Shown: positions 19,387-26,704 of the stretch, piece after piece
Numbering within the stretch: the first letter of the stretch is position 1
Layout: every line of letters begins with the position of its first letter
From: Plebeiibacterium sediminum
GTDB lineage: Bacteria; Bacteroidota; Bacteroidia; Bacteroidales; Marinilabiliaceae
Direction: 5' to 3'
NCBI RefSeq assembly: GCF_026013605.1
Contig: NZ_JAPDPJ010000055.1
Coordinates: 1 to 40,669 of the forward strand
Length of the DNA stretch: 40,669 nucleotides
Made by a program: the position numbers and the translations under genes
The notes under the pieces: model-generated
Databases searched by the model: none
What the model was told of the DNA's origin: nothing
The model's input: the letters and a program-made list of their open reading frames with translations, nothing else

Positions 19387-19616
19387 AGCAGTTCAAATTC
19401 TTCAAGTGTTATACAAAAATGTTCAAGGATTATAAGGAGTTGTTGTTTTGTGTAATAGTGGCGTTTTAAATTTCCAGCCTTTTCTATCTTTAGCTTTAGT
19501 GTAGGGCAAATATCAATTTCGTTCCGAAGTTGCTGCATTGCTGATTTAATAGAAATACTATCGGGGTACAATTTCTTTACCAAATCCTGCTTTAATATGG
19601 TTCTGCGTACTATCAT
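19383..19616 (-). CDS. DUF4248-like small protein
   Basis: A 77-residue protein. The pattern 'LKQDLVKKLYPDSISIKSAMQQLRNEI', then 'YYTKQQLLIILEHF', resembles the DUF4248 family seen in Bacteroidota mobile elements and phages (a 'K.ELA..YFPD' start and a terminal 'FT..QV..I...LG' helix). Function is unknown, although a small HTH-like DNA-binding fold is plausible. It is coupled to the J-domain gene by a 4-nt overlap. ATG 19616 is the natural start. Confidence 0.55.
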   Translation of the reverse strand: MIVRRTILKQDLVKKLYPDSISIKSAMQQLRNEIDICPTLKLKIEKAGNLKRHYYTKQQLLIILEHFCITLEEFELL

Positions 19617-19694
19617 AGTGTTGGATTTGGGTTGAAAAATGAGCGATAACGCACCTGAATTATTGAGAAAAGCAGCCTTGTAGAGTATATTTCA

Positions 19695-19753
19695 ACTGCT
19701 TTTGAGGGCTTTTGAGAACTTTTTAGCTTATACAGACTGCTTTTGAGGACTTT
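19695..19753. repeat. GCTTTTGAG repeats sharing TTGAGGACTTT with the candidate origin
   Basis: GCTTTTGAG occurs at 19698, 19708 and 19739. The first and third copies belong to a longer ACTGCTTTTGAGG repeat (19695-19707 and 19736-19748). TTGAGGACTTT at 19743-19753 recurs at 21058-21068 in the candidate origin. The gap 19617-20025 holds these repeats and a terminator. A 94-codon frame across it is probably not a gene. Confidence 0.45.
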
Positions 19754-19972
19754 AAGACAAAATCTTAAAGACTTTTTTGAATATTGATTTTTTTGGAGGA
19801 GACTTTCTACTATTAATTGAATAAACGGTCGCTTTGTAACCAACAAAAACCTCGAATCGAGACTTGCATTTAGAATGTAATGAAGATTTTTGGGCATAAT
19901 CTATATAATTATACCCTTGACAGCTATGAATGTAAAGATAGCTTTTTTTAGTCTTGCTTTAAAAAAAAGCAA

Positions 19973-20003
19973 TAAAAAACCCGATACCAAAACTGATACC
20001 GGG
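19973..20003 (-). terminator. Rho-independent terminator of the Rpn-family gene
   Basis: On the minus strand a 9-bp stem (CCCGGTATC with GGTATCGGG, two G-T pairs) encloses the loop AGTTTT and is followed directly by six T residues. It lies 22 bp downstream of the stop codon of the Rpn-family gene. Confidence 0.8.
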
Positions 20004-20025
20004 CTATATCGTAGATTAACTACTC

Positions 20026-20916
20026 TTAATGAGAGTTGTTTGTCCGAATTTTTTGAATTTCCTCAATAGCAATATCTGTTATTTCGGATATTTCTTTATC
20101 CGAATAACCTTTTGCAATCATTTTTACAACAACTTCTTTCTTACCTAGGTATTTCAGTTCGTTAGCTGCCTCTGCAAAAGCATCTTTAATTTGTGGTGAA
20201 ATTGTTTCCATAATCTCATCAATTTTATCAGGTTTTAAACCAGAAACTTTATACAAATATAACGCTATTTTTTGGAAAATAGTTTCGTCAATTTCCTTTA
20301 ACTGGCTGAACATTTCTCGTGCCAAATCAGGGTTGTTCTTGATAAAGCCAATCAGATTGTCACTCCGTTTCATAAACCATACGGCTACTTTTACACTTGG
20401 TCGCTTAAAGTGGCGGATGATAGCATGGTCTTCAATATCCTTTGTGTCGAATAGGGCATAATCAAATAATGGTACAAAGCGTTTTAGTTCCTCCGGAACC
20501 TGAACAAAACCCGAATCCGTCCATTTCGGTTTTCCATGATAGAATACCATTGTAATTACAGGAGTAAGTGGCTGTTTGTTAGCTGCTTGATTTTCCCAAA
20601 CATTCAGAATATAGCGAAGTAACTGTAAGTGTATGTTTTTATCGGGATAACTTTTGTGTTCGTACAGAAGCGATACTTTAATATTGGTATTCCCATAAAA
20701 CATATTGCATGACACATCTTTAAAGTAGGGAGCAAGTTCCTGGTCAACGTATTCGGTTGGGTCATAAACAAGTGTTTCGGGCTTCAAACCTTGAAGAACT
20801 TCTTTGGGCAATGTGCCTAATAGCAAATCTTCAAGATTCTCTTTTACAGAGAAAAGGCTTTTAAAGAAATTGTCGTGAATATTATTGTTTTTCTGTACGT
20901 TACTGTTCTTTTTCAT
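20026..20916 (-). CDS. Rpn-family PD-(D/E)XK nuclease (transposase_31/YhgA-like)
   Basis: A 296-residue protein with the Rpn/PD-(D/E)XK signature: 'HDNFFKSLF' with D15, an acidic residue near 60-67 ('EYVDQELAPYFKDV'), the catalytic 'LLYEHKS' giving E86-x-K88, and 'LQLLRYILNVWENQ' with Q98. 'PVITMVFYHGKPKW' is also typical. Rpn proteins are calcium-stimulated DNA endonucleases that promote recombination and are often called inactivated transposases. The catalytic residues are intact here. It lies beside the candidate origin and may act in element maintenance or recombination. Its own terminator follows. Confidence 0.82.
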   Translation of the reverse strand: MKKNSNVQKNNNIHDNFFKSLFSVKENLEDLLLGTLPKEVLQGLKPETLVYDPTEYVDQELAPYFKDVSCNMFYGNTNIKVSLLYEHKSYPDKNIHLQLLRYILNVWENQAANKQPLTPVITMVFYHGKPKWTDSGFVQVPEELKRFVPLFDYALFDTKDIEDHAIIRHFKRPSVKVAVWFMKRSDNLIGFIKNNPDLAREMFSQLKEIDETIFQKIALYLYKVSGLKPDKIDEIMETISPQIKDAFAEAANELKYLGKKEVVVKMIAKGYSDKEISEITDIAIEEIQKIRTNNSH

Positions 20917-21286
20917 CGCATTAAAAATGTTTAAATGTATATTTATATTCTTCTTGTTTTATTGAAAATTCTTTGGTTCTCAGAGCCTATGGTATTTTTT
21001 TAAAACTGTCCTCATTCCTCATTTTTGCTTTAAGCTATTAAATATCAGTTACATAAATTGAGGACTTTGAGGAGGAGTGAGGGAAAGAGTATGCTTTGTC
21101 CTCTTTTGTCCCTCAATAATCCCTCATGTTTCCCTCAGTCGTCCTCACTTATTATTAGAATAGAAAAGTTTATAGTATTATATATCAGTATATTATTATA
21201 CTCTATACTTAGTAAGTGAGGAAATGAGGACGGTTTTTGCAATACTACCATTAATAAGCTTTAATAATGTGTTTTGATTTATATAT
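20917..21286. other. Candidate replication origin: CCTCA/TGAGG repeats plus AT-rich tract
   Basis: This 370-bp non-coding gap lies next to the primase-helicase gene. It is dense in CCTCA and its complement: GTCCTCATTCCTCA at 21008-21021, TTGAGGACTTTGAGG from 21058, a run of TCCCTCA, CCCTCA and GTCCTCA units from about 21098 to 21147, and GTGAGGAAATGAGGAC near 21215-21231. Between the last groups lies a nearly pure A/T tract (about 21149-21205). Clustered short repeats beside an AT-rich melting region and a replicase gene are typical of plasmid-like origins. Function is inferred. Confidence 0.5.
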
Positions 21287-24200
21287 TTAGATGAAGCGTT
21301 CAAGCTCAATACCTTGTTCTTTCAGGGTATCATAGTTCAGTATGTAAGCACTTGTTCTATTGCTTCCGAACTGTACGTTCTTTCTGCGATAGTCAATAAA
21401 TGAACGATGTTTTTTTAGGTATTCACCAATCACCGCCTGGTCTAATACGGTTATCCCTTCTTTGCGAGCTTGTTCCCTGTATAAACCATGTATCGCTCCA
21501 ACTCTTATATAAAGATGCTTTACGCTATTTTCAGCTACAACGATTCTGTAATGTGTATTATCCGATATTTTATAAAGATTAAGCAGGGATTGTAGCACAT
21601 GAAAGTATTGCTCCACTTCATCACTTTGGTTTTGTACTGATATGGTAAGTCTTGCAGAAAGTATTAAGGCTGTTTTTGCTGTTTGATAATCAAAAGGGAA
21701 TTTCAAATCAGATTGTTCCATTAGTATTTTCATAGGAGTGAGTACCGATGAAATATTCAAAACGGTTCTGCGGTCAACATTCCCAAATTCGCTAATAAGT
21801 TCATCCATAACCTCTGAACTAATACCAGGTTCTTCTTTAGCGTAGTGTTCCTCAATTAAATGTCGATTGTCGAATATTGAACAGGTAATATTGGTAAACT
21901 GCAAACTTTCTTCGGCAGCTTTGAACTCTTTCAGGTCTTCATAGTTTCCCCGATTGGTATCATCAAATTCTCCTAGCAAGCTGCGACTTGAGAGAGCCGG
22001 GTCTTGTGTTGGTAAATCCTGACCGCTAATAATACCCGAACCCCTGGGCTTTGCAATACGTGTTTCGTTACCGCCAGACTTTACCCCTGTAAGCTTTCCA
22101 TTGCGGTCGGCAATACCTTTTAACGCCTCGATGGTATTTTTATGGATGCTGTTCTTATACTCATTGCCCCAAAACGGATGGTTGGTTGTAGAGTCCATAC
22201 TTCGCTGCATACCTGTACTTGTACTACCGGAAGCAAGGTTAATACCGTCTTCCATAGGTGGCTTGCCAAACATATACATGATACTTCGAGCTGCGGTACT
22301 TTTACCTGATTGGCGTTTCCCAAACAGGAATAGTAATGGGAAGTACCCGAAATTGGCTTTATAAATTACATCGCTGAAAACGGTGGCTATATAGTAGGCA
22401 ATTAGTAACTCTGCATTACCCGGATAAACCTTGTTCATGGATGATGCCCACTTACCAAAATCCCACTTGCTATTCTTTGGTGGTTGAATATACTTTGAGT
22501 TTTCCTTAAATGGGTTTCCGCTATCGCTTGTACCAATTCTCAATAATTTACCATAGGGCAGAAAGAAGAAATGTAAAAGATTTACCTGGCCCTGGTTAAT
22601 TTTATCTTTCAGGTTATCTGCACCATATTTACCAACAAACTCTGCGGTTGTATTTAATACGTGAAAGGTGTCCCCAATACGAATCTGACTTTCGGGAGGA
22701 ATATCCTTAAACTCATCCATGCTGTTTATTCGTTTTGCATGGGTGGTAACACCATACTCATCAATCTCATGGAATGTTTTATCGTAATACAAACCATTGG
22801 CAAATACCCAAAAGCGGTTCTTTTCATTGTAGCCAACCCTTTCTAGTTCCTTTGCTTCGGGTATGCCCAATAGCTTCACGTTTTTAATACTATCTAGCTG
22901 TGTGTCGTTGCCATACCAAAAGAAACCATGCCTACGGTGAACTTGCTTTTTAAACGATGCAGGAGTACAAAAGTCATCCGATGATATGGTGGCAAGTCGC
23001 TTCCGTCCGTATTGGCTCATCAGGTTAAGAATGTATTTCAGGTCGGTTCGCCCTTGTGCATCCCTATGGAAAACACAGAATAAAGCTTCAAATGTGAAAT
23101 TGGATATTTGCTTAGGATTCTTACCTTCCACAGTCCAGTATGCCCCTTTTTCTTCATAAAACTGATTTTCCAAGAGGTTTTCCTGTTGCTCTTTTTTCAG
23201 TTTTATAATGTCGTTAATGTTCTCCTTCTTCTTGACTTTTTTCTCTGTTGGCTGGCTGTTTTCCTTTAAAGCATCCTGCCAAGCTTTTTTCGGTTTAATC
23301 TGCTCAGAAACAAAGTCAAGATAAACCTCCTGGTTGGTTTTATCATAGCAACTAATCAGGGCAGCCATCCGCTTAATTACTTCCGATTTCTTAACCGGGT
23401 CATTGGCAAATCGTTCAGCGTATTCAGCCGTTTTGTATATGATGTAATCTTCCTGTTGTTCATCGTACTGAAGAAACGTTTTATTGTCTATAAAAAGAGA
23501 ATCAGGGTCTTGTTTTTCGGGTAGTACAACTACCGAAACATGGAACTGATTTTTAATCAGTATTTCAGCATTCCGACACATGGCATTTCGTCCGGCACTA
23601 TCGCCATCGTATATGAGCGTAGCCTTATTGGTGTATTTTTTCAGGAGCTTAGCCTGTGCGTTGGTTAATGCAGTTCCGCCTGTTGCAACTGAATTAATTA
23701 CTTCAATGGAGTGCATCCGAAGCACATCGGTATAACCTTCTACTATATATGCCCGGTCTTCGTTTTTAATGGCGAATCTTGCAATATTTAAAGCATACAA
23801 TTCATTGCCTTTGGTGTAAATGCAGCTCTCGTGTGTATTCAGATACTTAATCTTTGGGTTTTCGTTCAAATCACGCCCGGCGAAAGCAATGGTTTGACCT
23901 TTGGAATTGCAAACAGGAAACATCAATCGGTTGTAGAAAAAGTCATAAATGCCTTTGTCGTTGCTTTTCAATACACCTATTTCTTCAAGTATTTCCGTTT
24001 TTACACCTTTCTCCCTGGCATGGGCAAGCAGAGCATTTCCACTTGGAGCGTAGCCAATATTAAAGCTGCTGTTTTCAGGAATGACAATGTTTCGCTGCTT
24101 TATGTAATCCTGTGCATTCTTATGATTGACCTGTTCTAAGAAGAACCTTTCAATGATATTACAAGCTATTTTCAGGCTTTCTTCATGTTTGAATTTAGCT

Positions 24201-24505
24201 TCATCCCAATTGGTGCTTTTCTTCCATTCAAAATTGAGGTTCAAAAGCTTTGCGCCAATTTCGACTGCCTCTTTAAATTCAACGTTTTCATGCTCCTTTA
24301 TAAACTCAATGGCATTACCGCCTTTATCACAACCAAAACATTTGAAAATTCCTTTTGCCGGGTTAACGCTGAACGAAGCAGTTTTTTCATTGTGAAACGG
24401 ACAACAAGCTTTGTAATTAACCCCTGCTTTCTTTAGTGTGACAAAATTTGAGACAACCTCGTAAATTTCATCATTGATTTGCTCTATGACCATTTTTGCA
24501 TCCAT
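21287..24505 (-). CDS. DnaG-like primase fused to a helicase/ATPase domain
   Basis: A 1,072-residue protein. The N-terminal CHC2 zinc finger has likely ligands C35, H38, C56 and C59 ('CCPFHNEK', 'FKCFGCDKGG'). A DnaG-type core and TOPRIM follow, with 'VEGYTD' near 255-260 and 'YDGDSAG' near 299-305. The C-terminal half has a Walker A 'LFGKRQSGKST' near residue 730 and resembles DUF927/phage-type primase-helicases. It probably primes and unwinds the element's own DNA at the neighbouring repeat region. It closes an operon with the four small genes upstream (3-bp gap). Its composition is less AT-rich than the defence cargo, so it belongs to the backbone. Confidence 0.85.
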   Translation of the reverse strand: MDAKMVIEQINDEIYEVVSNFVTLKKAGVNYKACCPFHNEKTASFSVNPAKGIFKCFGCDKGGNAIEFIKEHENVEFKEAVEIGAKLLNLNFEWKKSTNWDEAKFKHEESLKIACNIIERFFLEQVNHKNAQDYIKQRNIVIPENSSFNIGYAPSGNALLAHAREKGVKTEILEEIGVLKSNDKGIYDFFYNRLMFPVCNSKGQTIAFAGRDLNENPKIKYLNTHESCIYTKGNELYALNIARFAIKNEDRAYIVEGYTDVLRMHSIEVINSVATGGTALTNAQAKLLKKYTNKATLIYDGDSAGRNAMCRNAEILIKNQFHVSVVVLPEKQDPDSLFIDNKTFLQYDEQQEDYIIYKTAEYAERFANDPVKKSEVIKRMAALISCYDKTNQEVYLDFVSEQIKPKKAWQDALKENSQPTEKKVKKKENINDIIKLKKEQQENLLENQFYEEKGAYWTVEGKNPKQISNFTFEALFCVFHRDAQGRTDLKYILNLMSQYGRKRLATISSDDFCTPASFKKQVHRRHGFFWYGNDTQLDSIKNVKLLGIPEAKELERVGYNEKNRFWVFANGLYYDKTFHEIDEYGVTTHAKRINSMDEFKDIPPESQIRIGDTFHVLNTTAEFVGKYGADNLKDKINQGQVNLLHFFFLPYGKLLRIGTSDSGNPFKENSKYIQPPKNSKWDFGKWASSMNKVYPGNAELLIAYYIATVFSDVIYKANFGYFPLLFLFGKRQSGKSTAARSIMYMFGKPPMEDGINLASGSTSTGMQRSMDSTTNHPFWGNEYKNSIHKNTIEALKGIADRNGKLTGVKSGGNETRIAKPRGSGIISGQDLPTQDPALSSRSLLGEFDDTNRGNYEDLKEFKAAEESLQFTNITCSIFDNRHLIEEHYAKEEPGISSEVMDELISEFGNVDRRTVLNISSVLTPMKILMEQSDLKFPFDYQTAKTALILSARLTISVQNQSDEVEQYFHVLQSLLNLYKISDNTHYRIVVAENSVKHLYIRVGAIHGLYREQARKEGITVLDQAVIGEYLKKHRSFIDYRRKNVQFGSNRTSAYILNYDTLKEQGIELERFI

Positions 24506-24508
24506 CGG

Positions 24509-24871
24509 CTACCAATCTTTTCCTGTCAATAACTCACGATTGCTGCTGTCAAGGCTCATAAAGAACTCATAAACATTACCCCTGAAATCGTAAAACTTAT
24601 CTAACAGGTGGTAGCCCATATCTGAACCCCAAATCTTGTAAAAGAGAGCATTCAACTCCAATTGTGAATCTTCAATCATTTTTTGAATTTTATTGCCATC
24701 AAACGGAATGTTGGTATAGCCGTTTTTTTCATAGAAACTCTTTATGCGGTTATCGAAATAATATAACTTCGATAACGTATTTGGTGCTAATGCTGTCATT
24801 ATAATTTGTTTTGAAAATGAACTTTTTGTGTAAAAGGCAGGATTGCCCTTGTTCAATCCTGCCGAAACCAT
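24509..24871 (-). CDS. Hypothetical protein of the replication operon
   Basis: A 120-residue protein that I do not recognise. Its start overlaps the stop of the DUF4406 gene as TAATG, which supports ATG 24871. An internal ATG at 24799 (MTALAPN) would give a 96-residue form and is a real alternative, because the first 24 residues look poorly structured. The rest is predicted helical and aromatic ('KLYYFDNRIKSFYEKNGY', 'LLDKFYDFRGNVYEFF'). It lies 3 bp upstream of the primase-helicase gene, so a helper role in replication is plausible but unproven. Confidence 0.6.
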   Translation of the reverse strand: MVSAGLNKGNPAFYTKSSFSKQIIMTALAPNTLSKLYYFDNRIKSFYEKNGYTNIPFDGNKIQKMIEDSQLELNALFYKIWGSDMGYHLLDKFYDFRGNVYEFFMSLDSSNRELLTGKDW

Positions 24872-25185
24872 TAATAGCCGTCAAGGGTGGTTATTAAATC
24901 TTTTATATCATCAATTGAAAAGCAGAGGTTTTTCTTCTCCTTCATTGCTGCCGTAAGTTCAATTCTTGCAGTAGTACTTTCTTTCCATTTAGGTAACATG
25001 TAAATGGTGTCGCTTTCGAGAATTAAACTCAGACGGAGAGTAAGGCTTTTAGACCAACCAAGCCTATCATCTAACTTTTCATCGGGATTAACTATGGTAC
25101 ATCCTAGATTCAACAATTGCCTTTTTAAGCTTTGAATGAAATTTGCATCGGTTTCGTAATGGATTCCGGAGAGATATATTGTCAT
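24871..25185 (-). CDS. DUF4406 (nucleoside 2-deoxyribosyltransferase-like) protein
   Basis: A 104-residue protein starting 'MTIYLSGIHYE', with a 'SLTLRLSLILESDTIYMLPKWKES' segment and 'ARIELTAAMKEKKNL'. This is the DUF4406 pattern: a small Rossmann-like fold related to nucleoside deoxyribosyltransferases. The segment 'LPKWKESTTARIEL' corresponds to the conserved 'L.gW..S.GA..E...A'. Such genes are frequent next to phage and plasmid replication genes, but their substrate is unknown. It is coupled to the following gene by TAATG overlap. Confidence 0.72.
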   Translation of the reverse strand: MTIYLSGIHYETDANFIQSLKRQLLNLGCTIVNPDEKLDDRLGWSKSLTLRLSLILESDTIYMLPKWKESTTARIELTAAMKEKKNLCFSIDDIKDLITTLDGY

Positions 25186-25202
25186 TGCTTTCGATATTCT
25201 AT

Positions 25203-25385
25203 TTATGGGCGACCTAATAAATCATAAATCATCTGAACTTGCTTTGGGGTGTATGCTCTGCCTCGATATTCACCAAGTTCTTCTTTAATTGGTTCAAGCC
25301 AGCGTTGAAGTGTTAAATAGCTTACATTGTATGCCTTTGTTAATTGATGTTTGCTTTGAGCGACTGGTTTTTCATTGTTTTCCAT
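25203..25385 (-). CDS. Small helix-turn-helix protein
   Basis: A 60-residue protein. 'TKAYNVSYLTLQRWLEPIKEELGEYRGRAYTPKQVQMIYDLLG' reads as a helix-turn-helix followed by a 'YTPKQVQ.I' helix, as found in small Bacteroidota DNA-binding proteins of mobile elements. Its ATG at 25385 overlaps the stop of the upstream HTH gene by 1 nt, so the pair is co-translated. It is likely a regulator or a replication/excision accessory factor. The target is unknown. Confidence 0.62.
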   Translation of the reverse strand: MENNEKPVAQSKHQLTKAYNVSYLTLQRWLEPIKEELGEYRGRAYTPKQVQMIYDLLGRP

Positions 25386-25675
25386 TATCTGAATGTTAAA
25401 TGGTTTGTATTTGCCTCCTCTTTAAGCCTATTTATCTCGCTCGCATAAATCTGCCAAGAACCTCCTTTAAATTCCTGTCTTGCTTTTAACATGTTTTTCT
25501 TGCAATAATGAATAACAGTAGTGTAGGGCATACCTGTCAGTTTGCTGAATTGATTGGGTGTGTAAAATTCAGGTTTGTCTTTTTCCGATAGCCTGTGAAT
25601 CTCGCTTATAATTTTCTCAGAAAAACTGTTTAAGTCAGCTACGGTAACTAAATTGTTTAAATCTTCTTTCTGCAT
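25385..25675 (-). CDS. Excisionase/MerR-like helix-turn-helix protein
   Basis: A 96-residue protein with a coiled N-terminus ('SEKIISEIHRLSEKDK') and then 'FYTPNQFSKLTGMPYTTVIHYCKKNMLKARQEFKGGSWQIYASEINRL'. This is the winged HTH_17/excisionase pattern, with 'GSWQI' as the wing. It is the first gene of the replication operon and the closest HTH gene to the integrase, so it is the best candidate for the element's excisionase or replication regulator. The region upstream carries a long G/C-rich hairpin. Confidence 0.68.
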   Translation of the reverse strand: MQKEDLNNLVTVADLNSFSEKIISEIHRLSEKDKPEFYTPNQFSKLTGMPYTTVIHYCKKNMLKARQEFKGGSWQIYASEINRLKEEANTNHLTFR

Positions 25676-25735
25676 AATCGTATGTTTTTATTTCTACATC
25701 AATTTGTAAGCGAACATACATTTGCTGCAAACACG

Positions 25736-25776
25736 AAAAAAGGGACAGAGGGGGATGTCCCCCTTTGTCCCCTTTT
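25736..25776 (-). terminator. G/C-rich hairpin, probable terminator of the regulator-like gene
   Basis: GGGACAGAGGGGGA (25742-25755) is complementary, with one bulge and one mismatch, to TCCCCCTTTGTCCCC (25758-25772). On the minus strand the stem is followed by six T residues. It lies about 60 bp past the stop of the leftward gene at 25838-26587 and upstream of the HTH operon. It could also be a protein-binding palindrome for that operon. Confidence 0.6.
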
Positions 25777-25837
25777 GGTAACAATCATTAAATCAAGATG
25801 TAATAGAAATGATTTTTTTGAAAAAAAATTACAAATG

Positions 25838-26587
25838 CTATACAGTATTGGCATTTGCCAATTCTTCAAGTAGTGATTCGACCTTGTTTTTTACGTTGTC
25901 ATTAACATCTGTAAACTGTTTTCTAATTTGTTCTGCTTTTGGAAACTCAGCTCTTTTTGTAGAAAAATTATCTGCTAATATCCTGGATAAATGAGTGCGA
26001 TTGAAATTTGGGTCTACAGACACTTTATTCATTATCCTAAATGAAAGATATGCAAGTTCTGGACTTGAAAGATTGGTTTTAAATCTTACAGGGCTTTGCT
26101 TATCCGAAATATCCATTTCAATCCCATCATTCAATGCTGTCAGCTTTAAAATATCAACCGCAGTTTCAATTTTATCAATACGTAAAGTGAATACAACATG
26201 TAGTTGGCGATATGCAGTTCTAGCTTTTTTCAAATACTTCTTTTGGAAGTATTTAGGAAAGCAACATTTAAACCGCACTTTTTGCAAAGTGATACAATCG
26301 TGACTTTGGGATACTAATTGAATAAATTGCTCGTTAAGGCGTTCCCTGGTATAAAGAAACTCATCGTATATATTATGCAAAAATACTTTTCTTGACTGTT
26401 TTGAATTTAAACTAAAAGGTAAGCTTTGAATTTCTTTTCTAAACTCAATTAGATACTCATCCAACTGCTGATTGTATTCCTGTTCAGAAGAAAATTCCTC
26501 AGTAAATGTTAAATACCGCTTTCTAAACTTCCTTGAGTATTTCACCTCAATCTTTCCAATCTTCTCTATAAAATCATATACGAACAT
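25838..26587 (-). CDS. Hypothetical protein, possibly a regulator (weak RteC-like C-terminus)
   Basis: A 249-residue basic, helical protein that I do not firmly recognise. The C-terminal part ('LSSPELAYLSFRIMNKV', then 'NRTHLSRILADNFSTKRAE') recalls the winged-helix end of RteC-like proteins from Bacteroides conjugative transposons, which control excision and transfer genes. It has no signal peptide or membrane helix. It lies 117 bp downstream of the integrase gene. Its first six codons form one arm of a 16-bp perfect inverted repeat whose other arm is 84 bp upstream, so its expression is probably controlled by an RNA fold or by DNA inversion. Confidence 0.55.
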   Translation of the reverse strand: MFVYDFIEKIGKIEVKYSRKFRKRYLTFTEEFSSEQEYNQQLDEYLIEFRKEIQSLPFSLNSKQSRKVFLHNIYDEFLYTRERLNEQFIQLVSQSHDCITLQKVRFKCCFPKYFQKKYLKKARTAYRQLHVVFTLRIDKIETAVDILKLTALNDGIEMDISDKQSPVRFKTNLSSPELAYLSFRIMNKVSVDPNFNRTHLSRILADNFSTKRAEFPKAEQIRKQFTDVNDNVKNKVESLLEELANANTV

Positions 26588-26686
26588 TATGTGTTAATTT
26601 GAAAATGTTAATAAAAAATAATTATCAACGTGCAAAAGAACTGCGTATGTTCCCTTGTGATTTAATATTGTGTTCGTATATGATTT
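26571..26686. repeat. 16-bp perfect inverted repeat around the promoter region of the regulator-like gene
   Basis: AAATCATATACGAACA at 26571-26586 and its exact complement TGTTCGTATATGATTT at 26671-26686 enclose 84 bp. The left arm contains most of the start codon and the following codons of the regulator-like gene. The spacer holds the only room for its promoter. The arrangement fits an invertible promoter next to a tyrosine recombinase gene, or a leader RNA that sequesters the start codon. Confidence 0.65.
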
Positions 26687-26704
26687 CATTTCTTGTCTTC
26701 TTTA

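Noticed and set aside
19613-19897. Open frame of 94 codons, leftward, overlapping the DUF4248-like gene start by 4 nt
   Set aside because: It runs through the GCTTTTGAG repeat cluster, is a low-complexity lysine/serine/leucine sequence and has no recognisable pattern. More likely a non-coding repeat region.
20026-20916. Transposase of an insertion sequence
   Set aside because: It is an Rpn-type nuclease, with no flanking terminal inverted repeats or target duplication seen.
20917-21286. CRISPR array
   Set aside because: The repeats are too short (5-7 bp) and irregular, with no uniform spacers and no cas genes.
22120-22323. Small open frames on either strand inside the primase, DptH and STAND genes
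   Set aside because: They are out-of-frame shadows with no family pattern or start context.
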